Assembly: GCA_013396655.1 (NCBI GenBank) | Contig: WBMV01008320.1 | Location: 119,865 to 183,864, forward strand | Reading direction: 5' to 3' | Origin: Campylorhamphus procurvoides | Lineage: Eukaryota > Chordata > Aves > Passeriformes > Dendrocolaptidae | Length of the DNA: 64,000 nucleotides | In this document: positions 25,904-40,100 of the stretch, piece after piece | Position numbering within the stretch: position 1 is the first letter of the stretch | How the letters are laid out: each line of letters starts with the position of its first letter | Notes under the pieces: model-generated | Databases searched by the model: none | What the model saw: the letters and a program-made list of their open reading frames with translations, nothing else | Told to the model about the DNA's origin: nothing | Made by a program: the position numbers and the translations under genes

Positions 25904-28900
25904 GTAAGGCTCTATGTTAAAAATATCAGTAGTTTTTTATCCCAAAATGTAAAACAAAATCCATAGAGGGTAAATAGGTGAACATTCAGAATTCACTTGA
26001 ATTTCATAAATTCTTGTTAAAACAAAAGGATTGAAATCTGTCTTATATGTGTATCAGGAACTTACTTTAGCAGAAAGGAAAGATTTTTCTCTGGCTGAGG
26101 TCATAATAATACATGATTTCTTCAGAATCAGTTTGTTTAATCATATGGAATGGATCAGATTGCCGACCAGAATATCTTAAGAAGTAATATATGCTTTTCA
26201 ATTGTACGCTCTTACTGTGTCCTCATTATATGTCCTCGTCAGCATTGTCTGTGCTGGAGTTTAAAACCTAAAACTTCTTGAAATATACAAAAATCATATT
26301 GGTATATTTTAAGAATGAATTCAAGTTTTGGGGGAGATATGCATGTATCTAACTGACACTTTGCTATTTGAAAGGCTCCGTGACTATCATGGCAAGTAGA
26401 AGGCTGTCTAATCACTGTTTTTCATGAGGTTTATAGCTTATATCTTAGCTTGCTTGTTTGGAAAATGCAGAATTTAAGAATATCCATGATTAGGAGAAAA
26501 TATTAAACAGGCTGACATTTTTGACTTCATATTTTCTGTGTGCTACAAGTTGCTAAGTAACTGAATGTTATACTCTAGAGTATGTTTATGTAGAGATTAA
26601 TTTTTCCTTTGAAATGGGCAGTTGATGAGAAAATAGGAACTGAAATGCTTCCTTATTACAAACAGTAAAGAAAAAACGATATTTTCTTGCTTACCTGTGT
26701 GAATGTTGCTTCTTCTCTTTATTAAGAAAGTTCAAAGCTGGTGCTTTGTTAATTTACAAAAATGCAACCAAAGGTTGAAGTGACTGCTTTCCAGTTTTTT
26801 AAAAATGTACAGAATAGCTTACCAAAAAAATTACCATGATAAATTTGCTATTATGAACTATTCCTTAAGCATATTTGTATGAAAATTAAAGTATAGTAGC
26901 ATTTATAATTAGCTGCTGGAAAGAAAACAAGAAGAATAATGTGGAAATTATTGTTTTGATTTTATGTTTGGGTTTGCTAAAATTCTGTAACATTTTCTTC
27001 AATTTCAATTGTGTTCAAGTTAACACTTTGCTGAATTTTCCTTTTGCTTTAATGAGACATTACCAAATTTTTTTTCTAGGACTGTTTTGTTCAGTGCTCT
27101 TGAAGAGAATGGCCTCTAATAAAGTCATGCATTCTAGGATAGGCTTGGCTGATATTAATTGGACTAGTGGTAGATAAGATACAAAGTAAGGTCTTTTTTT
27201 GGTTCATTGGAGTTTTCAGATCTTGTTAAATCAAATGAAAAGTCCCAGTAAAGCTGTTATGCCAGATGTTGAGTTTGAATGTGCTTGAACCAGTCATCAG
27301 GTCTTGCCTTTTTCATGATTCTGCTTCATTTTATTCATTTATTCATTTCATTTTATTCACCCTTATATGTACATGAGTACAGATGTGTCACTTATTTCAG
27401 TTTTAAAGCAAGTCCTGCCTATGTATTGCATTTCTAAGTGTCAGCTAAATCTAAGGATCTAAAGAAAGTGTAGTTATATAATTTCTGATGGACAACTTCA
27501 AACCTGATGTTTACGTCAAAGAGGTGGAAACTGTGAGACTGTGCTAAAATTACGTATCCTGATTATATAATTGACTGATCTTCAGAATTCTAATCTCTAA
27601 AATCTTTCATCTTTAAGAAAGTGCTTGCAAATTCTACTTTTCAAAGAAGCAGAGTCCATAAGTTGCTGAACTATGCTTTTTTATATTTAATGAACGACAG
27701 TCTCCGGTGTACACAAGGGTCTACATATACCACCTTCCTCTCATACTTACTGTTATTAGTTATCAAAGGCTCACATGAAACATGTAGTATTACCACAGCC
27801 AAGTCACAATCATTAATGTTGTTTCTTTGACCTTTATGGTATTGAAATTTAAAGCAGAATTACTGAAGGAGCTGATGAAAAGCCAGCAATGAGAACGTTA
27901 AACCCAGTTAAAAGTAGTATTTTCAGTCTTAGGACATACTTTTAAAAGAGGAGTGTCGTCTCTTGTGCAGAGGAGCACACCTACACTTCCACCAAGGAAG
28001 GAGTTTGCTAAGTGGTGCTGGCTCTTATCACAGCAGGTTTTTTAAGATTCTTGCTCTTTATGTGAGTTTGGTCAGTGTGTTTTTGCATTCCAGAGGTGAC
28101 TCAGAGTGAATAACTTTTGAGTATTTAGGAAAAAAATTGCCTATTTTCACCTCCTGAAGGTGAGTTGAGTTCAGTTTGGTTTATCTCATCAATCATATCC
28201 CTGAAAAAAAAGACAAGGTTTTAGTTAAATCTGCAACTTTTTTTGAAGGTTTCTTGCATTGTGAAGTTATGTTGTGTATTTTTTTGGTTTCAGAAAACTG
28301 CTTAGGTTAAAATCAGCTATGTATTTCCTTTTAAGTTATACTATAATTGCTGGTTTGGCTGTGTTCTTACTGGTATTTCTGTAGCATCCAGAGTACCCAG
28401 ACAAGATTATGGCTTCATGTTAGGAGCAGATGTTCAAGCCAAAAACTGCTCATTATAAGGTGAAAGGTAGGAAGACAGAAATACTGTGCATGTTTACCTC
28501 ATGCCCTACAGTGTGAAGTGACTGACTCATGGTTATGTAGGAAGTTGATGGCAGATCAAGAAACTGTAACCCTGCTCACTTCAGTCCCCATCAGACTGAA
28601 GTCAGAGCTCTGCACCATCTGTCCTGAAGTACAGTAGATTACTTCAGTGGGTCCCTCAGGAGTTTTCTCCTGGTGTAAATAGGGAGACCTTTCGTTTTCT
28701 CACTGTACTTTCTTTAACTTAGAAGGTAGTATATTTGGACTTAATCATGATTTATTGTGTAACCAAAACATTGGCTGAGCACAAGAAATATGTAAACATT
28801 CAGAAACTGTGTGCAGATAATTCATAATGAAAGGTTTCTTTAATTTCCTGTTATTTCTTGATAGGTGTCTCTTCACCATTTAAAATAACAATTTGAATAA

Positions 28901-30930
28901 ATGAAATTCAGTTATGTGCATTGTGATTATACTCTCCTCTGCTGCTATAGGTTAGCTCCTGCATTGTGAGTCATCTCCTAAATACTAGTTTTCATGTCAT
29001 TACTGAGCCAAGTTTGCCGAGAAATGTAGAGGAAAAGGAGCTCACTAAGGACTTGAATAGTCTACACATGCTTGCAGGATACTTAGCGTAGACAGTAACA
29101 GCTGCTTTGAAGCTATTACCAGTCTATTATTTGAGCAGAGAAATGAGAGTTATTACTAACTTCATTAGCAAGACCTATTTGTAGATTTAAAAGCTCTAAA
29201 GATTGTAGTCAACTCTCTTCCTTCTGTAAATGTATGTCCAGAAATATGCATGTTAAAAATACACTTCAGTGGGAAAGTTGTTTATTTGCACAAATTCTAT
29301 CTTAAGCTTAGTATTTTTAAGTGGCATCTTAATATTAAAAAAATCTTCTTACTCTGGAAGAATAATTTATGAATTAATAAATGTGCACTACTTACTGGCT
29401 GACAAACAGGACCAACACTGAAAAGTTATTGTGTAATGCTGAAACATCATTTGCTTTTAGCAGTGTTTGTTGAAATGGAAACATAAAGGACAGTAAATAG
29501 GGCCTCTTAAACTGATATAGCATTGGAGATACAGTTGTAAATGGCTGCCCTGTATCCTGGTGAAAATAATATTTTTCTTTTGTCAAATAATGTTCCTTCC
29601 AGCGTCCTCCAGTTTACCAACATTGTGAAAATTCCATGACTTGACTTTAATGAGAGCAGGATGATTGCCTGCTCAGAGGTCATCCATAGAAGGCTGTGGC
29701 CATAGAGATCCCATTTTACTGTTCCTGCACCTTGTACCCTTGGACATGTCTCTCCTAGTTTAAGAACTGGATGGGAAAATTACCTGTAACAATGTGCCAG
29801 TAAATAGAAACTTGTTCCTCTTACTCTTGTGTCAATCCCTGTGGGAGAGAGTAGTTATGTTTGTTGGTTGCATCGAACACTGGTGTATCCTTTTAGATAT
29901 GCTTCATTAGCATAGGGGTTATGTTTCTTCTCTAATGACTAGGCCAGCTTGTCCAAGCACAGAACTAGAAGGCTCAGGGAAATGTAGAAGTACAAAGTGC
30001 TACAAAGGAAATAATGATATAAAATACATAGTCATATTGTTAAAACTTGGCTATAGTTTGTGTGACATATCTAGATAACATATAAATCTGACAGTGAAGT
30101 ATTGTAACATGGAACCTTTTAAAGCAGGTCTTCTGTTAATTAGATGGGTAGAAACTTTCACCTTGCAGCTTTTGAATGCTGTTTTTATCGCTTTTGGAAA
30201 TTCTGTTCTGCCTCAGTGAAGAGTTTTGTTTACTAGGTGAATAAAATGAGATCAGTGCTATCACTAGCATTATTTGTACATTGTGAGAGAAGATTTTGTT
30301 GTGTTTGTTGTTTTGTTTTCATTTGGCATATTTTGTAACGATGATATTGAACACCTGGCATCAACAGAAAGGTACCCAGGATGTGTATATTAGATTTGCA
30401 TGCTGTGGTTTTTGTCACTTAGTCTCACATAACTGTTTCTTTTGTTTGATCTTTAAAATGTGTTTCTGCTCTTCAGAACAAGAGCAAATCTGGTTCTTTT
30501 TGAAAACATTTCCCTACAGGATAACTTATAAAAATATCTTAAAAGCATGCCTGATTGTGTATTTCCTTGTAATGGTGTGTTTCTGTTTCCTGAAAGTGCA
30601 TGGTACAAAACTGTAAAACACAGCATGGAAATTCTTCTGGTATTCAGAGTGCAAAAATGAAATACTGGCAGGGAGAGTTCTTGGCAAGATAGGCTGGTGC
30701 AAGAGGTGCTTTTTGTTACAATTAAGTCTGTTAGATTTTGAGAGGTATAAATGTGATAAAACTGAAATAACACACAAATGATGGTGCAACTGAGCTGTTA
30801 ATGAGTCTGATTCCTATTTTAAATGAGTACTCTGTGTTGATTCTTAGTTGATCTTTATTGTCCAAGATGAATAGTGGAAATACCAGTGCTTGAATGCCAG
30901 GTTTGAACATCCTTTCCTTTACCTTAACAG
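25904..30930 (+). other. NUBPL intron 8
   Basis: The 5,027-bp intron has donor GTAAGG and an acceptor ending CCTTTACCTTAACAG. It includes a short ATTCATTT-type T-rich repeat at 27325-27359. I recognise no interspersed repeat or RNA gene in it. Confidence 0.88.
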
Positions 30931-31051
30931 GTTTTAGGACTGGTTCAAAATATGAGTGTTTTCCAGTGTCCCAAATGTAAGCATGAGACGCATATTTTCG
31001 GATCTGATGGTGTAAGAGATCTTGCAAAAACTCTTGGGTTGGATATTTTGG
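30931..31051 (+). CDS. NUBPL: NUBPL coding exon equivalent to human exon 9 (CxxC iron-sulfur ligand pair)
   Basis: This 121-nt exon starts in phase 0 with [16 protein letters not shown] and runs to [10 protein letters not shown], ending with the first base of a glycine codon. CPKC is the C-terminal CxxC motif of the Ind1/NBP35 family, whose cysteines bind a labile 4Fe-4S cluster at the dimer interface and are required for cluster delivery to complex I. On human numbering the cysteines are residues 244 and 247. The preceding Gly-x-x-x-Asn-Met is the usual family nucleotide-base contact region. The acceptor is TACCTTAACAG at 30920-30930 and the donor is GTAAGC at 31052. A CR1 element begins about 390 bp downstream in the next intron, in the same orientation. 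The reading frame is intact with both cysteines present, so there is no sign of decay. Confidence 0.97.
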
Positions 31052-31440
31052 GTAAGCATATGGAAATGGTTTTATTTTTGAAGAAAAACTTAAATGGTGT
31101 GCATGAAGCATGAACTATGGAACTGCATAATCCTAGATTACTCTATATTCAGACAGTGTTCAGATCTAATAGAACTAATAAGTAGTATGCACTGTTCCTT
31201 GTCATTCTTGTAATGGCAGTGTTGATTCTTGAATTGTATCTTAAATCTTTGTATATACAAACAATCCAGAACATGAATTGGTTTTATATCAATGTGCTGT
31301 ATTATCTACAATTCATTATGTTATTGATTATACAACAATTTTGACAAATAACCAAGAATTCTCTTTAGTCTTAGGACAGACCTAAACTCTGTCCAGTAAT
31401 GCCAATAAATGTTTTCTCATTTTTTTCATTTAAATTAAAT

Positions 31441-31812
31441 GGGGTGTTACATAATAACTCGGTGGGGACCTTATAGCAGCCTTACAGTACCTAAAGGGGC
31501 TTACAAAAAAGCTGGAGTCTTTTTGCAAGGGCAAGCAATGATAGGACAAGGGGGAATTACTTTTAACTGAAGGAGGGTAGATTTAAATTAGATATTAGGA
31601 AGAAATTTTTTACTGTGAGGATGGTGAGGCACTGGCACAGATTGCCCAGAGAAGATGTGGATGCTCCATCCCTGGAAGTGTTCAAGACCAGATTGGATGG
31701 GACTCTCAGCAGCCTGGTCTAGTGGAAAGTGTCCCTGTCTATGGCAGGGGGTTTGGAGCTAAATGTTCTTTAAGGTCCCTTCCAACTTAAACCATTCCAT
31801 GATTCTATGATT
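31441..31812 (+). mobile_element. CR1 LINE 3' end in NUBPL intron 9
   Basis: This fragment of about 370 bp follows the CR1 order: ggtggggaccttatagcagcc, aggaagaaattttttactgtg, aggcactggcacagattgcc, ccatccctggaagtgttcaa, gaccagattggatggg, cagcctggtctagtgg, ggtcccttccaactt, ending in gattctatgatt, the short terminal repeat of CR1. It is 5'-truncated, lacks coding regions and lies in sense orientation. It represents a different CR1 subfamily from the 22-kb copy, since it has the 'gcagcctggtctagtggaa' block. Confidence 0.92.
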
Positions 31813-34056
31813 AGCCATCTGGTATACCTATAAGCTAAAATATACATGGTTCTTTAAAATATACTTTGCTATTTTAAAAAGGCATGGTTCAACCTGTGCT
31901 GTAAGTAAAGAATGTAACATAGCATAATTAAGTTGGTAAACGGGATAATTGCATGTGCTAATGATGTGTTTCCATGTATTACTGTAATTATCACAATGAT
32001 TTTCCATAGCTAATTCATTTAAAAGAGCCAGGAAGCTCACTTAGAAAGATCAACACAGAAACATCAAGGTCTGACATAGATATAAGATAGTAAGGCTACA
32101 CATAATTAAAGACATGCTTTTGGGCTATCTTTCAGTGTTCTGAATATATAATGAGTTATGATTGGAGCCCAGGGGGGCTTCTACAGTCCTGGTTATGTGG
32201 ATGGATGCAAATGCTCTGCAAGCAGTGGAATCAAACATGCATTTAGATACACAGACATAGATGAGCTACTGTGCCATTGGTCCCGTTGGTGGGTTGTGAT
32301 ATTTCCTAAGAGGGCAGAGCTGATTGTGATTGTATTTAATTAGGAGTGAGATGAGAGAGGTACAGGTTTAGCAGGGGATAGATGAGATGGACAAAGAAAA
32401 TCAGAGTTAAGTTTAACTTCAGACTGTCAGTGAAGGCTCTGACTACGATTAAGAATAATGCCCCAGGAGTTAAGTTTAGAATTACAGTGCTTGATCTGAT
32501 TAGTACACTCCTTCCAGGGATGACCATTACATAATAATACCATATGGTGTCGTAATAATTACTGCTTACAGATTTTACGTTAACCTATCGCAAATGGAAG
32601 TTTTATCTCCATATTATTTGAACTGTGCCCCAAAACACTGAGAACTTTTCATATATATATTTAGAAAGGGTATATATTTAAAATTAGTATTTCTGAATTT
32701 ATTTTGCTTATATTTTGCAACACCTATGGCTAATCCATTTGTTTAAATAAGCACCTAGTCCTCCTTTGAAACCTGACAAGCTGACATCTGACAAATTCTG
32801 CAAAGTAGCAATGTGCAGGATTGAAAAGTATTTCCCCTCTGCTTGCTCAGAGTTGGCTGCCATTAATATTACTGAATACTTCATTAATTTTTGTTTATGA
32901 CAGAAGGCAGTTAGCAGTTGCCAGGACACTTTCAAGTGTAGTTCATTATTTCATATACTTCTGATTGTCTTGTTTTTTTTATTGTTCCCTAAAGGAAAGT
33001 GTGACAAGGTTTGTGTGAAAGATTTTGTGCTGCTGATTTTTCTCTCCCTGCCTCTGAATTTTTTTTCCTGAAGTTTTGTGGGCATAATTGTGTTTTGTTT
33101 GTATTCCTGCTTGCTTTGGGTTCTGTTTTTTTCTCGAACTTTGTAAATTTTCATAAAGTTTTTATAATGTTTCTTTTTCTGAATACATTGAATATTAGTG
33201 ATTTACACTGGCTTGATTTGAGTGAAAGAAATGTTGCTGAAGTGTATGAATTAAACTGATACAATTTCTGACATCAGTCAGAGTTGAACTAAGGTAGGCT
33301 GTTCTGTCTGCATCCATCTGTGATGTAAAATGTACCCATATCTTCCATTAAAAGAAAGTTGGTCTACAGTTCACTTTATATATTTATGTAACAGTGAACT
33401 AAACATAGCAGCTTCCAAGTTCTTTGTAGTGCTGAAATCTGTGTTTCAGAAAGTATGTTTCAGAATGCAATAGGGCTGCTAATTGATTCTCTTTTAGAAT
33501 GTTCCTTTCCTCTCCGACAGTTCCGTGCTCATTATAAAAGCAGAATATAAAGAAGATTTCTGCTGGAAAGAAGAATGAACTGAATAGTTGTCCACCTTTG
33601 AATTGGATCCAAGGCCTAATAAGGACAATAACAAATGCTATTATTTGGAAATTAAGTATTCAAAGAAGTCTTTGAACAGTGATTAAAATCTTAAAGCAGC
33701 ACTGAAAAGAATACAATGAGCAGATAGGCTGAAGAGCAAGTTGCACGATGAGCATTTGCCTAACACTCAGGCAATTTATTTAATGTACGCAAAATAATTG
33801 ATATCTCAGCCTGTGTGTCTCTGTGTATTTGAGGCAAAAAGCCCTGCCTTCTCTACTGGTCCTTCCTATTCAGAGATTGAGACATCCAAAACAGTTTGGC
33901 ATTATTCATTACAGGTGTAAGGAAACTGTACTGCAGCCAATTTTCATTTTAAATGCTAATTTTTGAAGATTAAGTAATTCAAAGAATATACTGAACTGCA
34001 ATTTGATATCAAGTTGCTTTAGGGCTATTTTAAAGAAACATTTAAAAAATATTAGG

Positions 34057-34092
34057 TCTTAACATATGTGTATCTTGGTATCTTTGATGCAG
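34057..34092 (+). promoter_or_regulatory. NUBPL: Intron 9 branch point and weak acceptor of NUBPL
   Basis: TCTTAAC at 34057-34063 fits the branch-point consensus, with the branch A about 31 nt before the exon. Between it and the AG the tract aTATGTGTATCTTGGTATC is only about two-thirds pyrimidine and has several G residues, so U2AF binding would be modest. The function is inferred from sequence only. Confidence 0.5.
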
Positions 34093-34175
34093 GAGACGTT
34101 CCACTACATGTTAACATACGGGAGACATGTGATTCAGGACAGCCTGTTGTGATCTCTCAGCCTCAAAGTGATGCT
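34093..34175 (+). CDS. NUBPL: NUBPL coding exon equivalent to human exon 10
   Basis: This 83-nt exon completes the split glycine codon and encodes [20 protein letters not shown] followed by SQPQSDA, ending in phase 0 at the donor GTAAGT (34176). The D(V/I)P-LH-NIRE-x-DxGxP pattern is the conserved C-terminal part of Mrp-type ATPases. The exon begins at the second base of codon 272, the position of human c.815. The human variant c.815-27T>C upstream of this exon causes exon 10 skipping in complex I deficiency. The acceptor here ends TTTGATGCAG and its pyrimidine tract is broken by purines, so it looks weak. A branch-point-like TCTTAAC lies at 34057-34063. Confidence 0.96.
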
Positions 34176-37100
34176 GTAAGTTGGGTGCATGGCACTTAAA
34201 ACAACAAAAAGCCCTCCTCTAAAAGTGAATGATGAGTGCTTCTTGGTATTGCTGTTTCAAGAATGTGTATCTGAATGGAACTTAAGGAAAAAAGGTAAAA
34301 GAAGGTAGTATCGTTAAGTAACTCAGGCCCTTGATTTTGGAATGCTGGTCACCCGTTCTGCTTCTGTGGGTTTGGCTTTGTTTAATTAGGCTGAATCATT
34401 AAGAATCACGAAGATTTGATCGAGGTCCTGGCATGCCAAGAGGAGGAAGGTCAGTGTCAAGCCTCATGAGACCTTGCAGCCAATGTAGATCCTCTAAAAC
34501 TGTCAGCTGAGCCTTTGGTAGCTGAGCCTGGAAACTGTCACTTCTTGGGTTGTTTTCAGCAGGAAGTGAAGCAATTTACACACAGGAGGAAATGGATTGT
34601 TTGATGCATTTACTGTACTGTTTTATTACCTATGGAGAGTAGGGAGTCGGTGGGTGGGAGTCAAATACACAATTCTAAAGAAAAGCAGTTGTACATATAG
34701 AAATTCATTAATGCTGATAGAGTAAGATTTTCCTGTCTGGTATTTTCTTTTTCCTCTCCTGGATTTTGCCTTCAGGCATGGTGCTGTGCACAGTATATGG
34801 CATGATACAGCCTCAATCTTGACTGTTGCTTAGATATTATAGTGAAAAAAATGATTAATGCTGATAAGAGGTGTTATAATCAATCTGAGATAAGATAGAC
34901 AGGTACATTCTAATATTGGTAACTTTTTTAATATCGTGATAATTAGGGGCATACTGAAATGCTTTTTTCCTTCCCAGTATTTTAGAGGATAAAAAAAGGG
35001 AGTACGGGATTAACATTTTTAATCCAGTATTATTAAGACACTGATCAGGATTCTGGAGGAACAGTGACAGTCTTACCATGGTAATATGTCATTTTGTTTT
35101 GATGGAGAAGTGGCAGCACTATGGCGTGTTGATTTCCAATTCAATGCAGTATTTTGGCTAGACTTAGGTAAGGCCCACGCTGTGGAAGAATGTAGTGATC
35201 TTGAGTTCAGGTCCTTGTGAAAAGGAATACTTATAATCCATGTAGTAATTTCTCTCTGGGAAGTTTGATCATCAGTGTGAAGGTTTGAATGGATGCATAG
35301 ATTTGGTCCAAGGTGAAATAAAACAGCTGAACAAACTTAAGATGGAAGGCTCACAGCTCATGGTATCAGAAATTTCTAATAGCCAAAGGTCTATAGCCTG
35401 ATGGACTGTTGATCTAAAAATTCAGACATAGGGGATAGGGTTCTGAAAATAAGAAAAAGACAAGAAAGTCTGTTGTCTTGCCATCTGTTCATTCTCGTAC
35501 TATGTTCTTGATGACAAAAGAATGTGTTATAATCACCATTTGTGCCAATTAAGTTAAATATGAAAAGGAATAAAGATTTACAAAGATGTGTGACTCAGGG
35601 GAAAACTCTTAATATCCTTCTCTGCCATTGTGTCTGTGAGATAATAATTCTCCTTGGAGAGTGAGGGTTTTCTTAAATGTCACCAGTCTCTACAGAATGG
35701 AAAACAATTTCCCTTTATCCCTGTTTTGCTTCTCATTTTAAAGACAAGAAAAAATATTGTTGTTCTCGTATATTTTAAAAGAAAAATTAAATTCTTAGTA
35801 CGTAACTGATGGTGGAAGAGGTCATATAAGGTCAGATTCTAATCTTTAATACATGACACTCATCACCATGTTTCTCAAATAAACTAAAATTATGGCTATT
35901 CATACATGAACAATTGCAAGTTTTCAGGGAGAGAGCAATATCTGCTGAATATATCTCTGCTCTTGTCTCATAAATGTGCAGGGGATTTTTATACAAAATT
36001 CTGAGCTGATTTTGTTAGAACACACAAATCAAATACAGAATCACAGACCTGAAATAACACCTAGTAGATTCAAACAGTGGGAATAAGGAATGCTGATTGA
36101 CTTCTTAGAAACCCAGCGTGCTGTCACACTTTTTAAGCTCTGGCAAGCCTAGAATAAAGGGTGTTTCTAAAATATGCCAGATAATACTTGTTTTGCTTAC
36201 ATGTTTGCTATGGGATTCAACTTGCCTTGCAGATATATAAAAGTATAGCTCTGACTCTACACTAGAATTTCAAAATGTGTAAGCAAACCTGTCTAAATTC
36301 ATTATTTTAAACCTTAGATGTAGTTGGTGGAAAAGGGGTTTCCTTTTCAAAAATGACAAGGAAATTGTTAACAACTGAAAAAGAAAATTACTTCTAGAAT
36401 TGTGCATGTTTGAACTTAGGAAGTTCTTCCTTAGAGAGGGCAAGAATACACAGGACTAATCTGCTTATGGAAAGGGCTGACAATATAGCTAAAGGATATG
36501 AAGGTTTAAGGGTTGGAGTTCTCTTCTGGTGAAGCTTGAGGCAGTTCTCAGGGAGAAAGAAACAGTGCTCATAAAATGATTTTGCTCTTGGTATAACATT
36601 GTCTACACTAGTGTTTCTGTCAGCTTAGTTGTTTAAACTGTGACTTTCTCTTAATACTCTTCATTGACAAGACTTTATGTGCTGTAGAAATTGAATATTG
36701 CTGTACTCACATGTCAGCCTAATGCAGCAGTTAGGAGTGACCCAAGATCCTCTACAAGAAGCCAATAATTTCTTAGTCTAATAAACAGTGAGGATTTACC
36801 AGACCCTTCTGGAGATTAATTGAGCATTTTTCTCCTCTATTAGGTTGTGGAGGTGGATGGCTGACTAAGGCTTCATTGTTTTGCTCACTCAAACATACAA
36901 AAGAGTCACTAAACAGTGAAAGCTAGTAAAGGAAAGTCAAGAATGCTGCTAAAATGATAGAATAGGGCAAAAAAGTAGGGTAAAATGTAGAGTAGGGAAA
37001 ACAAATGAGGAATCACTGAAACCAGGTGAAATTGATCATGCACAGATATAGGGGAAAGTCCTATGGCCCATGTGAAGGAGCCAGTGGCAAAACAGGTGTT

Positions 37101-40100
37101 TGGAAGAGGCATCCTGAAGCCTTCAGGTAAGAGGTACAGAGCATGCTTAATTGCCGCGCAGTCATTCCTCCACCAAATGAGTTGTTTAAATGCCCAGTGA
37201 ATTCTCCATCAACTCTGGGGGAAGAGATAAGTAAGAGGTTCCTAAGAGCTCTTTCGTCTGTGAATGCAAAACCCAGAGAGTTACGGAGCACTTGGTGGTT
37301 ATCTTGTGAGGAGTTACTGCTGGTAACTTTTGGGTGTATCACAGCATTGATGGCACAGTGGATTTATTAAGACCTTTGTAGAACAGACAGGCTATCTTTG
37401 ACAGTTGAGCATCAAACTCCCACCTGTCTTAAGATTGAAGAAGCAGCTCAATCAAGTACAAAATACATTTGCTGTACCAGTGTGCCCATTCACTTCCATT
37501 CTGGGGGAAAAACACATTCCAGGAAACACGTAATGGTCAGTTAGTTCCTTAGCGTTTTCTTGCCACTTGTTATGGAAAATGTTTGGAATCTATTAAGGAA
37601 AAATACTGAGTTCATCCTCTTGTTCCGTAAAAATCAAGTAGAGTATATTGGGAAAGCAGGGAAAGGTGAAAAGGAGCAAAGCAGATGAATCATAATTTAG
37701 AGTGTTGGAATCCCCAGATTGCACAGCCCTTTGCAGATATTCACAAATTTACATGCAGTATGGTGAGGAATTTATGACTTGGGTAGAGCTCGTCCTGGAG
37801 CAAGGAAACCAGGACCTGTGGCTGAAAAACATTCTTAATGTCATCATATCCAGCTTGTGATAAAGACCAGTGTATGATACAGACCTCACATACTTCTTGA
37901 GGGAGGTTCTGTTACTATCTAGCACACATTTAACAATGTGGAATATATTCAGCAGTCTTGCAGATGTCAGATATTCATATATATTGGTGAAGAATTTTTA
38001 GTCCAATAAATTGCACGCTGATCTGTAAGGGGAGAGGAAAAGCCCAGTCAGGTGGAAAGCAGGGACATGAGGCATCAGCAGTCTGACATAACAGAGCAAA
38101 ATAAGTCTGGTTAAAATCTCTTTTCAATTAAGGCATAATGTTATAAACCTTACTGTGGTGTCATCCAAAGAGAGAGGTGAAATTTGTATTCAGAAACATG
38201 TTTCCTGTACAACTGTATGAAAGGGTTATGTATAAGTAGGGTGAAAACGTACAGCCTTTTAAAACTTGCAAGAAATAGTTGGAGAAAAATTCAAGTATTG
38301 GTAACAAATAATCATTGACTCATATTTGGTGTTGTTTAGCTGTCATCAGTAATTCCATTTAATGAGTAGTCAATCCAGGGTGTATTATTTTCAAAAGAAA
38401 AGCAAACCCCTAAGAAGGTTGCATAATGTGATTTATAATATGCTGTATCATTGAGGCTTCCTTTGAATGATCACAGTAACATTTGGTATGTATAGGTTCA
38501 AATCCTTCATTCAGGGTGTGGATAGTACACTGCATCATCAGATCTTCATTTATGGTTCGGTCCCGTGAAGAAAATTCTGAGTGGCAGGTTAGTCTGTTTG
38601 AAGGATGTTACTGTGCTGCATTTGGTCTGTACTGTGCTACTTAGCCATGTTTTCTGGACAGGATGTCTTTTTAGATGTCTGTAATGGCATCTGAGTGTTG
38701 TACATGCATAATGGCACCTTGGAATATTAGTACTGTCAGCTGAGGCTCCCTCAGAGAGTGGCTTGGCTGTTGCAGCTGCTGTTATATAGGATTAACAGGA
38801 AATCTCCCATGAGCACTAGTGATTTTTCTTAAGATTTTAGTTTCATAAATCCAGCTTACCCATCTCTTTCATTTCATGTTAAAATGTGTGGATTGACTTT
38901 TATTGTCTCATGAAGCCTCCTCTTCTGACCTGAGTCTCCATTGCAGCTTGGCAGTAGTTGCCAGTACATGCAAAAATAATCTTATGGTAGATCTGCCCAG
39001 AGGAGGACAGAGTGGGAAAGGCTCTGGACCTCTTGCAGCCATCAAGAATTTCTCTGGGTGACATGAAGCTTTTATCTGAAGTGGAATCTCTTTTGAAGCT
39101 GTGTTTATCATCATGCTTTTAGTGCCTTCTGAGTTCACTACAGTAAAATACAGATATTAGAGGGCAGCTCCAGTCACGCACTGAAGACGGGAGTTGTGTC
39201 AAAGTAGCAAGCAATTTCCATGGAAATTAAAGCTGTTTAAAAATCTGTTTGAACTGGAACATGGACTGTGGTTTAGCAGAGAGTGCTAATAAGAACAAAA
39301 GCTCTCAACTGTGATTATTTTCATGTAGATGGCAGCTAAGTCTAGCATTTGTCCTTGTGATAGTCGTTATTTAATTAGTTGCTCGTGGTTGCTAGCTTCC
39401 TTTAGCAATGTTGAGCAGATTTAAATTCCCTTTCCTTCTTTACAAGTATAGTAGCATCTGCAGCATTTGCTATTCCAGACATTGAGGACTTGCATAGATA
39501 CTCGTTTGGATTTTCTGGGCTGTATAAAGCATCTTAATAGTCTTGGAATCTTGTAATTGCAAATAGAAACCGTGTCAGTACTGGGATTTATACTCTCTGG
39601 TGCACTAGGCCTGCAACTGAGTGCTGGTATCAGTATGCGTTTTCTCAGTTGCTGCTCTGAAGTTGTTTGCATGCAGTGGTTTGGCTGAAGGCAAATATGA
39701 TATCAGCTCCTATGTGTTTTGACTTTGTTGATTGTAAATTGGTTCTGTGTTTGTGTTGTGGCCTTTGTGCCAGGTACTGGAAGCCAGTGTAATGAGATGT
39801 TTGCAGGCTAGGATCTGCACTTCAGTGGAAGGCAAACCCACAGCTCAAACCAATCCAGTCTGCTCCATGAGAACAGGTCAGGGTCAGCTGTGACCTCTGC
39901 AGTCTGTTCGCAGTAATCTTAGCAGTGATGCATAATTCCCTCACAGGTAAGATTTTTAGGGAGAATGAAGTGCCATAACTGAAAGGCTCATATTTCTCTA
40001 GGATTACGGTAGAGCTTAATTAGATGAGCTAAAAAAAAAAGTCTTGCAGTTTAAATCTACCCCACATCTATTATCTCATGATAATACAGATTCATTACTG

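Larger units (their letters stand above)
31052..34092 (+). other. NUBPL intron 9
   Basis: The 3,041-bp intron has donor GTAAGC. The acceptor GATGCAG is preceded by a purine-interrupted tract. It contains a sense CR1 3' end at 31441-31812. The rest is AT-rich with nothing recognised. Confidence 0.88.

Noticed and set aside
36030..36062. cagaatcacagacc, a possible minus-strand CR1 terminus
   Set aside because: Only about 14 bp match the terminal repeat, and the following sequence does not continue as CR1.
38495..38505. GGTTCAAATCC, resembling a tRNA B box
   Set aside because: There is no A box at the right distance, no acceptor stem pairing and no Pol III terminator in a sensible position.
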